A stretch of 64,000 nt of DNA from Jidongwangia harbinensis (lineage in GTDB: Bacteria; Actinomycetota; Actinomycetes; Mycobacteriales; Micromonosporaceae), in NCBI RefSeq assembly GCF_020216025.1, contig NZ_JAIWNC010000028.1:1-64000 (forward strand), in the 5' to 3' direction. Below the pieces are notes generated by a model, which saw only the letters and a list, made by a program, of their open reading frames with translations, was not told the DNA's origin and ran no database searches. The stretch's first letter is position 1; every line of letters begins with the position of its first letter. Positions 41,639 to 49,995 of the stretch are shown one piece after another. Made by a program: the position numbers and the translations under genes.

Positions 41639-43133
41639 CAACCCCAACACCAAGCTGATCGCTGCACGCAGACGGCTGCAGTCGCCAACCGGTTCTGGGC
41701 ATCCGATGTCGCGGCAAGAACTTGCCGAAGCGGTCAACGCCTGGCAGTGGTCCAGATACCAGCGCGAGGACCGGCTCGACGAAACCGACGTCGGCAAGCT
41801 CGAACGCGGTGAGACCCACTGGCCAGGCCTCACGCGCCGGGAAGGTTTCCGCGCCGTCCTGAGGGCTACGACCGACGCTGAACTCGGCTTCTACCGCAAC
41901 CGGCGTTCACGATCACCCACCGCTGCCGGCACCGTGGCCCTGGCCCCGTTGCTGCCGTCGCTGCTGACCAGCTCGTCCATCGCTGCACGCGGACCTGAAT
42001 CACGGCAGCCAGAGCAGCAGGCACTGCTTTCTGCGGCTGGTCGGTTCTTCGACGGAGAGTCCGTGGACGCGCGGATCTATCCCGCCGTGGAGGACGGACG
42101 CGTCCTGGCGACGGTGCCGGCGGACTTCGCCGGCAACCGGTTCCTGACCCGAGCCCGCCGAGGACTTGTGGTCGGAGCCGTCACCGATGACGAACGCGTG
42201 ATTGGCTACGGCCTCGACACTCGACAAGCTCGCCGGCGGCTGGCCAAAGCCGAGCCGGGATCGCGTCTGCTCATCCCTCCCGCCTACGTTCTGGACGACA
42301 TCACAGTCGGGATTCTCTGGGCCGTCGTCAACCTCGACGAACCACTGCTCAACGACGATGCGCTGCTCGCCGACCTCCAGCAACAGCTCGGCCCCTACGA
42401 ATCCCTGCCAACCTCATCACTCGGGCGCGATCCAGCGTCCGAACTCGCCGCGGTGTCACAGATGTGGTTGGGCAGCTACTTCTGCGCCCACCACATCCTG
42501 CGCCATCTCAACGGCATCGCCGACATCCCGCAATTCTGGACCCGCGAGCAACGCGGCGAAGAGGCCAGCACCTGGCTGCTGTTCCGCCACAAGTACGACT
42601 ACCTACGCGCCATAACCGACCGGTTCACCGGCCAGCCGCTCACCCGCGCCCTCTGCATTCCGTCAGCCTCGGTCACCGCATCGCCTCCCGGAGAGCGCAT
42701 CCTGCTGCTCCTAACCGCCGCCCTGATGGAATCCTTCAACATCCGCGTCAACGTGAGTGCCGATCCGGAGTACGCGGCCGTCGAGGGCTTCGTCCTGGAC
42801 AACGACCGCCAAGCGATCGTCGCGAACTGGATAGGAGCCGAGGGGATCTGGCAGGTCGGCGTGACAACGGACCGGCCCGCCATACGCGACTACGGTGATC
42901 TGTCCTCACACACCAGCGCTCACTCGGTCGTAGCCGGTACCTCCGCCAGCCGTCGCCTCCAGGCAATGGCGGACTATCTAGAATTGGACTGGTCCTGGCT
43001 GGTCACTCGCTGCGCGCGGCTCGGCGACTACGGCTGTGCGGGGTTCGCCCAGCCCCGTAGCCGACTGCTGTCCATTGTCGGCGTGGACCGTGCCTGTCGG
43101 TACCTCGGGCAGGCCGGCACAGCAAACCATTAG
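41625..43133 (+). CDS. XRE-type regulator with large C-terminal sensor domain
   Basis: 502 residues from GTG 41625 with TGAGGAG upstream. The N terminus NTKLIAARRRLQSPTGSGHP leads to MSRQELAEAVNAWQW and EDRLDETDVGKLERGETHWP, an atypical Xre HTH shared nearly word for word with the regulator at 44857. The C-terminal about 380 residues form an alpha/beta domain with no recognised name (RVIGYGLDTRQARRRLAKAE, VNLDEPLLNDDALLADLQQQ, AEGIWQVGVTTDRPAIRDYG), which may bind a ligand. It precedes the asparaginase by about 40 bases. Confidence 0.8.
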   Translation: MDDASNPNTKLIAARRRLQSPTGSGHPMSRQELAEAVNAWQWSRYQREDRLDETDVGKLERGETHWPGLTRREGFRAVLRATTDAELGFYRNRRSRSPTAAGTVALAPLLPSLLTSSSIAARGPESRQPEQQALLSAAGRFFDGESVDARIYPAVEDGRVLATVPADFAGNRFLTRARRGLVVGAVTDDERVIGYGLDTRQARRRLAKAEPGSRLLIPPAYVLDDITVGILWAVVNLDEPLLNDDALLADLQQQLGPYESLPTSSLGRDPASELAAVSQMWLGSYFCAHHILRHLNGIADIPQFWTREQRGEEASTWLLFRHKYDYLRAITDRFTGQPLTRALCIPSASVTASPPGERILLLLTAALMESFNIRVNVSADPEYAAVEGFVLDNDRQAIVANWIGAEGIWQVGVTTDRPAIRDYGDLSSHTSAHSVVAGTSASRRLQAMADYLELDWSWLVTRCARLGDYGCAGFAQPRSRLLSIVGVDRACRYLGQAGTANH

Positions 43134-43172
43134 GCTCCGAGAATTCGTCCCATTGAGGTGGAGGACAACCCT

Positions 43173-44237
43173 GTGCCCGCTGCATCCGAGCCACGCCGGG
43201 TCCTCGTGGCCAGCCTGGGCGGTACGATCGCGATGACAACCAGTACGAGCGGCGGCGTCACACCGGTCCTCTCCGCAGATGACCTGCTGGCAGCCGTACC
43301 CGGCCTCGCGGATCTCGGCGTGGCCGTCCAAACGGTCGACTTTCGCCGGCTCCCTGGGGCGTCACTGTCCTTCGACGATCTGACAGCCCTGGCGACGCTC
43401 CTGCGAGAACGGCTGGCCGACGGCTTCGACGGCATCGTCGTCGTCCAGGGAACCGACACCATCGAGGAGACCGCCTACCTCCTCGACCTGTACCACCACG
43501 GGCCACAACCCATCGTGATCACCGGCGCCATGCGCAACCCGACACTGGCCGGCGCTGACGGACCAGCGAACCTGCTCGCCGCCGTACAGACCGCCGCGAG
43601 CCCCACCGCCCGCAATCTGGGCTGCCTGGTCGTGCTCGCCGACGAGATCCACGCAGCCCGGCGCGTCCGCAAAACCCACTCGACCGCCGGATCAACCTTC
43701 CAATCCCCGACCGCCGGACCACTCGGCTACCTCGTCGAAGGTCAGCCCCGGATATTCAACCGGATCACGAACCGAACCGTCGTACCGACGCCGACCCACC
43801 AACCCCGTGTAGCACTGCTGACAGTCAGCCTCGGCGATGACGGCACACTCCTGAACGGCCTCGCGGATCTCGTCGACGGCGCCGTGATCGCCGGCTTCGG
43901 TGTCGGCCACGTCCCGCAACACCTGGTGCCACAGCTGCATTACCTCGCCGATCAGTTCCCTGTCGTACTCGCCAGCCGGACCGGCGCCGGCTCCGTACTC
44001 ACAACAACGTACGGCTTCCCGGGCTCAGAGCGCGACCTGCTCAGCCGAGGACTGATCTCGGCCGGATTCCTCGATCCACTCAAGGCGCGCATCCTGTTGT
44101 GGACCACGCTCGCCGCCGACGCCGACCGCAAGTCAATCGAAGCGGCGTTCAGGGCTGCCAGCGGCTGCGGCGATACCGCGGCGTGGCCTTGGGCGCAACG
44201 CCACGAACGCGGACCGGAAGAGGCGGAGGATGCGTAG
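43173..44237 (+). CDS. L-asparaginase family protein
   Basis: 354 residues from GTG 43173, eight bases after GGAGG. GTG 43158 is an alternative. Both catalytic threonine motifs are present: VLVASLGGTIAM and DGIVVVQGTDTIEETAYLLD. ITGAMRNPTLAGADGPANLL and RVALLTVSLGDDGTLLNGLA also fit asparaginase/glutaminase fold proteins. There is no signal peptide, so it is cytosolic. The eight-base overlap with the PPC gene shows co-translation. It hydrolyses Asn or a related amide. Confidence 0.92.
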   Translation: MPAASEPRRVLVASLGGTIAMTTSTSGGVTPVLSADDLLAAVPGLADLGVAVQTVDFRRLPGASLSFDDLTALATLLRERLADGFDGIVVVQGTDTIEETAYLLDLYHHGPQPIVITGAMRNPTLAGADGPANLLAAVQTAASPTARNLGCLVVLADEIHAARRVRKTHSTAGSTFQSPTAGPLGYLVEGQPRIFNRITNRTVVPTPTHQPRVALLTVSLGDDGTLLNGLADLVDGAVIAGFGVGHVPQHLVPQLHYLADQFPVVLASRTGAGSVLTTTYGFPGSERDLLSRGLISAGFLDPLKARILLWTTLAADADRKSIEAAFRAASGCGDTAAWPWAQRHERGPEEAEDA

Positions 44238-44703
44238 TCAACAGGTCGACATCGGCCGGACCTTCGTGGTGGCGTTTGACCACGGCGAGGACTTCTTCAC
44301 CGCCTTGGACGAGTTCTGCCGCACCAACCGGGTTCGTCAGGGCGTCATCTCATCCTTCATCGCCGGCTTCTCGCAGGTAGAGATCGTCGGTACCTGCAGA
44401 AAACTCGAAAACCCGCAAGCTCCCGTCTGGTCAGCCGTCCACCTGACCAACGTCGAAGTCCTCGGCAGCGGAACCATCGCCTACGACGAAACAGAGCAAC
44501 GGATACTGCCGCACATCCACGTATCCGTCGGCCTCAAGGAACACAGCGCCACAGCGCACACCAGCCACCTGTTGTCAGCCAAGGTTCAGTTTCTCACCGA
44601 GATGCTCCTCGTTGAAGTGTCGAGTCCGGTCCTCCGACGAGAACGCGATCCCGAATTGTATGACGTCCCACTCCTGCGGTTCGACCGCGCGTCGCACTCG
44701 TAG
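44230..44703 (+). CDS. PPC/DUF296-domain protein
   Basis: 157 residues from ATG 44230 (GGCGGAGG upstream). The fold signature is GRTFVVAFDHGEDFFTALDE, VRQGVISSFIAGFSQVEIVG, LGSGTIAYDETEQRILPHIH and VSVGLKEHSATAHTSHLLSA. Bacterial PPC proteins are small trimeric proteins of unclear function, some nucleotide- or DNA-linked. It is coupled to the asparaginase gene by overlap, so the two probably act together. Confidence 0.85.
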   Translation: MRSQQVDIGRTFVVAFDHGEDFFTALDEFCRTNRVRQGVISSFIAGFSQVEIVGTCRKLENPQAPVWSAVHLTNVEVLGSGTIAYDETEQRILPHIHVSVGLKEHSATAHTSHLLSAKVQFLTEMLLVEVSSPVLRRERDPELYDVPLLRFDRASHS

Positions 44704-44856
44704 GGCGCGGAATGGTCAACGGTCTTGGACTCCGGACGCCAGCTAGATCCATTTCGCATGTGGCGCCGGTCGCAGGATGTTTGGGCTGCGTCAGGTGTAG
44801 CTTGATCGCTGCTGGTCGGACCGTAATCCTGGAACCTGACGAGGAGGTATGCCGCG

Positions 44857-46221
44857 ATGGGTGAACGCAACCAGGCGAATGCCAAGCTGACCAACGCCCG
44901 CTTGCGGAAGGCGTCCCCAACAGGCTCGGGACGCCCGATGTCGCGGCAAGAATTAGCTGAAGCGGTCAACACCTGGCAATGGCGCGTCCACGGAAAAGAG
45001 GACCGCCTGGACGAAACCGACATCGGCAAGCTCGAACGCGGTGAAACCCGCTGGCCCGGCCGCGCGCGTCGCGACGGATTCCGCGCCGTCCTCGACGTCC
45101 ACACTGACGCCGAACTGGGCTTCTACCGTCACCGGCGACCACAGCGCCGCCCCTCAACGCCCGAGCCGCCCGACGAACTGGCCAACACGCTAAGTCTAGA
45201 GAGCGATCATCAGATCACGGCCCCGACCCAATACCGCCGGGACAGCGCCGACCTAGATCTCATCGAACTCGCCTCGGCACTGGACCAAGGCGGAATCAGC
45301 ACGGGCGAACTGACGGCCGCTGAACTGGCCTGCGAACGACTGGACGCGGACTTCGCCCAGACTCCACCCGCCGATGCGCTCGCCAAGATCCGGGTCCTGA
45401 TGGAGCTTGTCTCTGCCCGACTGCACCAGTCCCACACGCTGCGCCATCACGAACGGCTAGTGAGGCTGGCGGCGCGTCTTGCCGGACTACGCGCCTGGGC
45501 CTGCTTCGACCTCAACGAACACCACCAGGCGGACCGGTGGTACGCGGTAGCGGTAGCCGCCGCCGACGAGGCCAGGGCTTGGGGACTCGGCGCGTGGTTG
45601 TTGGGCGCTCAGAGCCTCATCCCCTGGCACAATCGCGATCTCCGCCGCACGGGCGAGCTGATCGAGCGCGGCATCTACTTCGCCGGCCAAGGCTCAGACG
45701 CGACGACCCGAGCTTGGCTGCACGCACTGCACGCCCGTACCTCCGCGGGCATGGGGAACAACGATGGTTTCGACACTGCCTACGCCGCGGCAGAGAAAGC
45801 AGCCGAATACTCCAGCGAGCGCGACCGGCGTCATGGCATGGACTTCGCCCACGGCACGCTCGATCTGCGGTACTACGTCGGCACGAGCAAACTACTGCTA
45901 CATCAGCCAGAACGAGCCTATCCGGAGCTAGCCGAAGCCCTCGCCGCATTACCCGGGTCCCACACCAAAGCACGCGCGGTCCTGCGCCTCTACATGGCAG
46001 ACGCCGCTGTGCACATCGGCGACATCGACCAGGCAACTGGCCTTACTCAGCTGGCATTGACCTCCACCATCCACCAACCTATCGTGCCAATCCTTCAACA
46101 GGCCCGCCGAATTCGGCGACTCGTCCAGCAAGTTGATGCTCGCGCAAGCAACACCTTGAATGAACTGGTCCACGAGTTCGGCTGTGCCCTCAGCGGCGTG
46201 GCCAGCCGAGCGAAGTCATGA
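44857..46221 (+). CDS. XRE-type regulator with TPR-like C-terminal region
   Basis: 454 residues from ATG 44857 with GAGGAGGT upstream. The N terminus NAKLTNARLRKASPTGSGRP, the following MSRQELAEAVNTWQW and EDRLDETDIGKLERGETRWP are paralogous to the regulator at 41625. The C-terminal about 330 residues are helical TPR-like (LVRLAARLAGLRAWACFDLN, ERAYPELAEALAALPGSHTK), as in many actinomycete signalling regulators. Its stop overlaps the next ATG. Confidence 0.85.
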   Translation: MGERNQANAKLTNARLRKASPTGSGRPMSRQELAEAVNTWQWRVHGKEDRLDETDIGKLERGETRWPGRARRDGFRAVLDVHTDAELGFYRHRRPQRRPSTPEPPDELANTLSLESDHQITAPTQYRRDSADLDLIELASALDQGGISTGELTAAELACERLDADFAQTPPADALAKIRVLMELVSARLHQSHTLRHHERLVRLAARLAGLRAWACFDLNEHHQADRWYAVAVAAADEARAWGLGAWLLGAQSLIPWHNRDLRRTGELIERGIYFAGQGSDATTRAWLHALHARTSAGMGNNDGFDTAYAAAEKAAEYSSERDRRHGMDFAHGTLDLRYYVGTSKLLLHQPERAYPELAEALAALPGSHTKARAVLRLYMADAAVHIGDIDQATGLTQLALTSTIHQPIVPILQQARRIRRLVQQVDARASNTLNELVHEFGCALSGVASRAKS

Positions 46222-47105
46222 ATCTAGCCGGCGTGGGGGTGTGGACCGCCCAATTCGACTTTCAACCCGCCTCGGTCGTACGCGACTCAGTCCAGGAACT
46301 CGAAGCTTTGGGATACACCTCCGTATGGGTCGGCGAGAACGTCGGCCGCGAGCCCATCAGCCAGTCTGGCATCCTGCTGGCGGCTACCCAACGCACCATT
46401 GTCGCAACCGCCGTCGCGAACCTGTGGGCGCGTGACCCACTATCGACGGCAGCAGCTCACCAAACCCTCGCCGAGGCTTACCCCAACCGCTTTATCCTCG
46501 GCCTCGGCGTCAGCCATCCGAAACTGGTCAACGACATACGCGGCCTGTCCTACGGACGGCCGTTACAAGCCACGCGTGACTATCTCGCGGCGATGGACAG
46601 CGCTGCCCAGCACTACAGGGCTGTACCAGCCGAGGAGGCTATTCGTATGCTCGCGGCGCTCGGCCCCCGCATGCTAAGGGTCGCGGCGGAGCACACCGAC
46701 GGCGTCCACACCTATCTGGTCCCTCCCGAACACACCGCTCACGCCCGACAAATCCTTGGAGCAACCAAGCTATTGGTGCCAGAACAAGCGGTCGTACTTG
46801 ACAGCAACAAGACCCGAGCACGCGAGATAGGACGACAACACCTCCGCCGATATCTCACCCTGCCCAACTACACGAACAACCTTCGTCGGCTCGGCTACAC
46901 CACCGACGACCTGGATCGCCACGGCAGTGACCGGCTCCTGGACGCTCTGATCGCTTGGGGCGATGAAGCTGCCATCGCGGAGCGCGTTCGCCAACACCTC
47001 GAGGCCGGCGCCGATCACGTGTGCCTACAAGTCCTCGACCCCGATAGTCGAGGACTCCCACTACCCCAATGGCGCCGTCTCGCAGGCATCATCCCAGCAA
47101 GTTGA
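46218..47105 (+). CDS. LLM-class F420-dependent-type oxidoreductase
   Basis: 295 residues from ATG 46218 overlapping the regulator stop (ATGA). The luciferase-like TIM-barrel motifs are LEALGYTSVWVGENVGREPI, TIVATAVANLWARDPLSTAA, RFILGLGVSHPKLVNDIRGL and LGPRMLRVAAEHTDGVHTYL. Actinobacterial members mostly use coenzyme F420 or FMN to oxidise or reduce small molecules. It is co-translated with the TPR regulator. Confidence 0.9.
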   Translation: MNLAGVGVWTAQFDFQPASVVRDSVQELEALGYTSVWVGENVGREPISQSGILLAATQRTIVATAVANLWARDPLSTAAAHQTLAEAYPNRFILGLGVSHPKLVNDIRGLSYGRPLQATRDYLAAMDSAAQHYRAVPAEEAIRMLAALGPRMLRVAAEHTDGVHTYLVPPEHTAHARQILGATKLLVPEQAVVLDSNKTRAREIGRQHLRRYLTLPNYTNNLRRLGYTTDDLDRHGSDRLLDALIAWGDEAAIAERVRQHLEAGADHVCLQVLDPDSRGLPLPQWRRLAGIIPAS

Positions 47106-47150
47106 ACTGTCTTATTATCCGATCGTCCGTAGCCAGCCCCACATTGCCAC

Positions 47151-47621
47151 TCAGTCGAACCAGTTGAACAGCAGATCACCGAGTCGGGGTGGACGGTGAT
47201 AGGCCACGTCACGTCGTTCATCCGCTGCGAGTTCCTGAAGATGGCGCTCGGTGAGCGGTTCGTTGAGTTCCGCTTGGTCGGCCACCGAGAATCCGCGAGT
47301 GGAGAAGACCTCGCTCCCAGGCACGTCTGCGAACACCGCGGCGGACTCCTGCGGGCTACCGCCCTCGGCTGCGGCCACCACCAGGGCGGCCGCGTTGAAC
47401 AGGATGGCCCCCGCGGCACCGTCTCGGGCTCTCACGCTGACCCGGTAGTAGTTACGGCCAACAGCGGGTTCCTCGGCACCGGCAGTGACAGCGCCGCCGA
47501 CGCTTCTCACCGCGTGGTACACGGCGGCGAGCCAACGAGCACGGGCGGCGTGATCGACGTGAGGCTTGGTCACACCCGGCCGCAGCAGCTTGAGGATCTC
47601 CACGGGATCATCTTCCGGCAC
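47151..47621 (-). CDS. Hypothetical 156-residue protein
   Basis: GTG at 47619-47621. The start is MPEDDPVEILKLLRPGVTKP, then ARARWLAAVYHAVRSVGGAV, a beta-rich middle (RNYYRVSVRARDGAAGAILF) and a C terminus RRDVAYHRPPRLGDLLFNWF. There are no membrane segments. The family was not recognised. Codon usage looks coding. It converges on the oxidoreductase gene. Confidence 0.6.
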   Translation of the reverse strand: MPEDDPVEILKLLRPGVTKPHVDHAARARWLAAVYHAVRSVGGAVTAGAEEPAVGRNYYRVSVRARDGAAGAILFNAAALVVAAAEGGSPQESAAVFADVPGSEVFSTRGFSVADQAELNEPLTERHLQELAADERRDVAYHRPPRLGDLLFNWFD

Positions 47622-47723
47622 CGCCCTACGAACGTCGAACTCACCTGCTGCGGCACTACTGTGCCGCCGGGTTCAGACGATCGCGCGACCGCACGCGGAG
47701 TTTGCACGCGACACTGCCTGGGG

Positions 47724-48619
47724 TCAGGGGGTGTGGTGGCGTGTCGTGGTGGTGTGGGTGCGGATGGCGTGCAGGAGTGTGGCGGTGCGGGGGTCGTCGA
47801 GGGCGCCAGGGCGGTGGGCGGCGTGGAAGGTGATGGTGGGGAGGTCGGTGATGGGGATGGCGGTGAGGCCGGGTAGGGGTTGAACGCAGCCGGTGACAAC
47901 GGCGGGTCCGACGCCGAGGGCGGCGAAATGGACGGTCAGGGGCCAGCCTTCGGCTTCGACGGCGACGTGGAGGGTGTGTCCGGCGTCGCGCATGGCGCGT
48001 TCGAGGCTGATGCGATGCGGTCGGGTGGGTGGGGGGACGACGAGTTCTTCGCCGGCGAGGTGGTGCAGCCGGACGGTGCGGCGTCGGGCGAGGGCGTGGT
48101 CGTCGGGGACGAGTAGGACTTGGGGGTAGGTGGCGACGGGCACGGTGATCAGGTCGTCGGGTTGGACGTCGAGGACGGCGACGCCGAGGTGGGCGCGTCC
48201 GGTGCGGACCGCGGCGAGCATTTGTTGGCGGTGGGTGTGCAGCAGCCGCAGGCTGCCGGGTTGGTGGGTGAGGGTGGTTTTGATGATGTCGCCGAGGATG
48301 TGCAGGTAGGCGGCGTGTCCGGCGGCCAGGATGATGGGCCGGGTGGGCGGGGTGTTGCGGAGTTCGTCGAGGAATCGGGTGAGGCGGTCGTCGTGGTCGC
48401 GTGCGAACCGGGCGATCCGTTCACCGTCAGGGGTGAGGACGAGCCTGCGGCCGACTTTTCGTACAGCGGCCGGTCGAGTTCGCGGGCGAGGGTGGCGAGT
48501 TTGCCGTGCAGCGCCGGCTGGGAGATGTGCAGGGCGGCGGCGGTGCGGGTGAGGTTGAGGTGTTCGGCGAACACCACGAAAGCCGATAACGCGTCGGAGG
48601 AGACCCGTAGCTGACCCAT
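47724..48619 (-). pseudogene. LysR-family regulator, single frameshift
   Basis: From ATG at 48617-48619 the N-terminal HTH reads ALSAFVVFAEHLNLTRTAAA, LHISQPALHGKLATL and RELDRPLYEK. After AAAAG at about 48455 one base is missing. The next frame continues VGRRLVLTPDGERIARF-like sequence, then MLAAVRTGRAHLGVAVLDVQ and the effector domain LLVPDDHALARRRTVRLHHL to TGA 47724-47726. All parts of a normal LTTR are present, so a homopolymer sequencing error is a real alternative to true loss. Confidence 0.85.
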
Positions 48620-48680
48620 AGCCTCACCCTATAGTTGGTTGTCGAATCCATAGTTCCGGCCGAAGCCACAAGCGACGATC

Positions 48681-49451
48681 ATGGATGGCATGACGAACAC
48701 TGGTGGTCCTTCCGCCTCCGCTTCTGTTTCTGTTTCTGCGTCGGTGTTGCGGGCGATGCCGTTGCATGCTGTCACCGAAGTTCACGGTGAAGCTGGCCTG
48801 CGTCGCCGGCTCACCCTCGAACTCGACCACCACCTCCCCGGCCCAGCCGCGGCGGTGGTCGCGGACGCCGCCGGGTGGGCCGGCCGGGTGCATGCGGGGC
48901 AGTGGCGCACCCGGGAGCCGTATCTCAATCATGTGCTGCGGGTGACGTTGCGGATGCTGTGTCACTACCGGGTCACCGACGCGCAGGTGCTGATCGCCGG
49001 GCTGTTGCACGACAGCGTCGAAGACCAGTCGTGGACGGTGGCCAGCCGGTCCGGTGGTACCGGTCCACCACCGCATGAGGACGCGTTCGCGGTGATCGCC
49101 GGCCGCTACGGCGACCGGGTGCAACGCCTGGTCCGGGCGGTCACCCAACCAGATCCGCGTCCTGGCACTGACCGGGTGCGCGCTTATCTCGATCACCTTC
49201 GTGGTGTGGTCGCGGGCGAGCCGTGGGCGCGGGTGCTGAAGTTGTCGGACTTCACCGACAACGGGGTCGGGATCATCCACACCACCGGCACCAAGCTGGA
49301 CCGCTCCGCCCGCAAGTACGCCCCGGCCGTACCGGTGTTACGGGACCTGCTGCACCGCGACGACACCCCGCTGCCGACGGAAGTCAAACAGCACATCGAC
49401 GCCCAGCTCGACCTCGCCGACCACCGCTTCGCCGCCATCCTCGCTGCCTGA
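48681..49451 (+). CDS. SpoT/RelA-type HD-domain hydrolase
   Basis: 256 residues from ATG 48681 (second ATG at 48690). A Ser-rich start leads to the HD-superfamily core: WRTREPYLNHVLRVTLRMLC (first His), AQVLIAGLLHDSVEDQ (HD plus E-D), FAVIAGRYGDRVQRLVRAVT and WARVLKLSDFTDNGVG, the last acting as the final metal ligand segment. This matches the (p)ppGpp hydrolase-like HD_4 group. The synthetase domain is absent, so it would be a stand-alone hydrolase of ppGpp or another nucleotide. It diverges from the LysR gene. Confidence 0.8.
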   Translation: MDGMTNTGGPSASASVSVSASVLRAMPLHAVTEVHGEAGLRRRLTLELDHHLPGPAAAVVADAAGWAGRVHAGQWRTREPYLNHVLRVTLRMLCHYRVTDAQVLIAGLLHDSVEDQSWTVASRSGGTGPPPHEDAFAVIAGRYGDRVQRLVRAVTQPDPRPGTDRVRAYLDHLRGVVAGEPWARVLKLSDFTDNGVGIIHTTGTKLDRSARKYAPAVPVLRDLLHRDDTPLPTEVKQHIDAQLDLADHRFAAILAA

Positions 49452-49516
49452 CCCACCCCACACCGGCAACCGAGATGGCCGCGACGACGGCGGCGGCGCA
49501 TGGAAAGGAGCAGGTG

Positions 49517-49846
49517 GTGGACATCTCATTTCTGGACTGCTGCCACGACCCACAACTGCAAGCGTTACGGGTGCTGTACGAGTCGACGCACGACCTGGAA
49601 TCGCTGCAACGCTGCACCGGCTGCGGCGCCTTCTGGTTCTACCGCTTCCACGAGTGGGTCAACTACTGCGGTGGAGACGACGACCTCACCAGTTGGTACA
49701 CCCAGTTGACCGACGACGATGGCCGGCGCCTGCTCCGCCAGGGCGACCGTCCGGACCTGTCGTTCCTGGCCGGTTGTCCGAGTTGGATGGATGACCGTGA
49801 CGGCGTTCGCCGGGTCGCTGGTGCCCCTACCGGTCCGCGCTCCTGA
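49517..49846 (+). CDS. Small zinc-ribbon-like protein
   Basis: 109 residues from GTG 49517 (AAAGGAG upstream at six bases; GTG 49514 possible). MDISFLDCCHDPQLQALRVL is followed by LQRCTGCGAFWFYRFHEWVN, a CxxC knuckle, and CGGDDDLTSWYTQLTDDDGR. It carries a single zinc-binding-type motif with the second pair possibly from CC or YCGG. No family name was recognised. It lies 65 bases after the HD gene on the same strand. Confidence 0.65.
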   Translation: MDISFLDCCHDPQLQALRVLYESTHDLESLQRCTGCGAFWFYRFHEWVNYCGGDDDLTSWYTQLTDDDGRRLLRQGDRPDLSFLAGCPSWMDDRDGVRRVAGAPTGPRS

Positions 49847-49995
49847 CCACCATCAGCGGGTCCACTGTGGTGGTATGGGAAGGCGCCCGGAGCGGCTGCG
49901 AAGGCCGTGGCAGGCAGCAAGCGAAGCAGACACTCGTACGCTCGGAATATTTCGTCCAGATCGATTGGTGTTGATCAGTGATCGTGGGGTGACGC

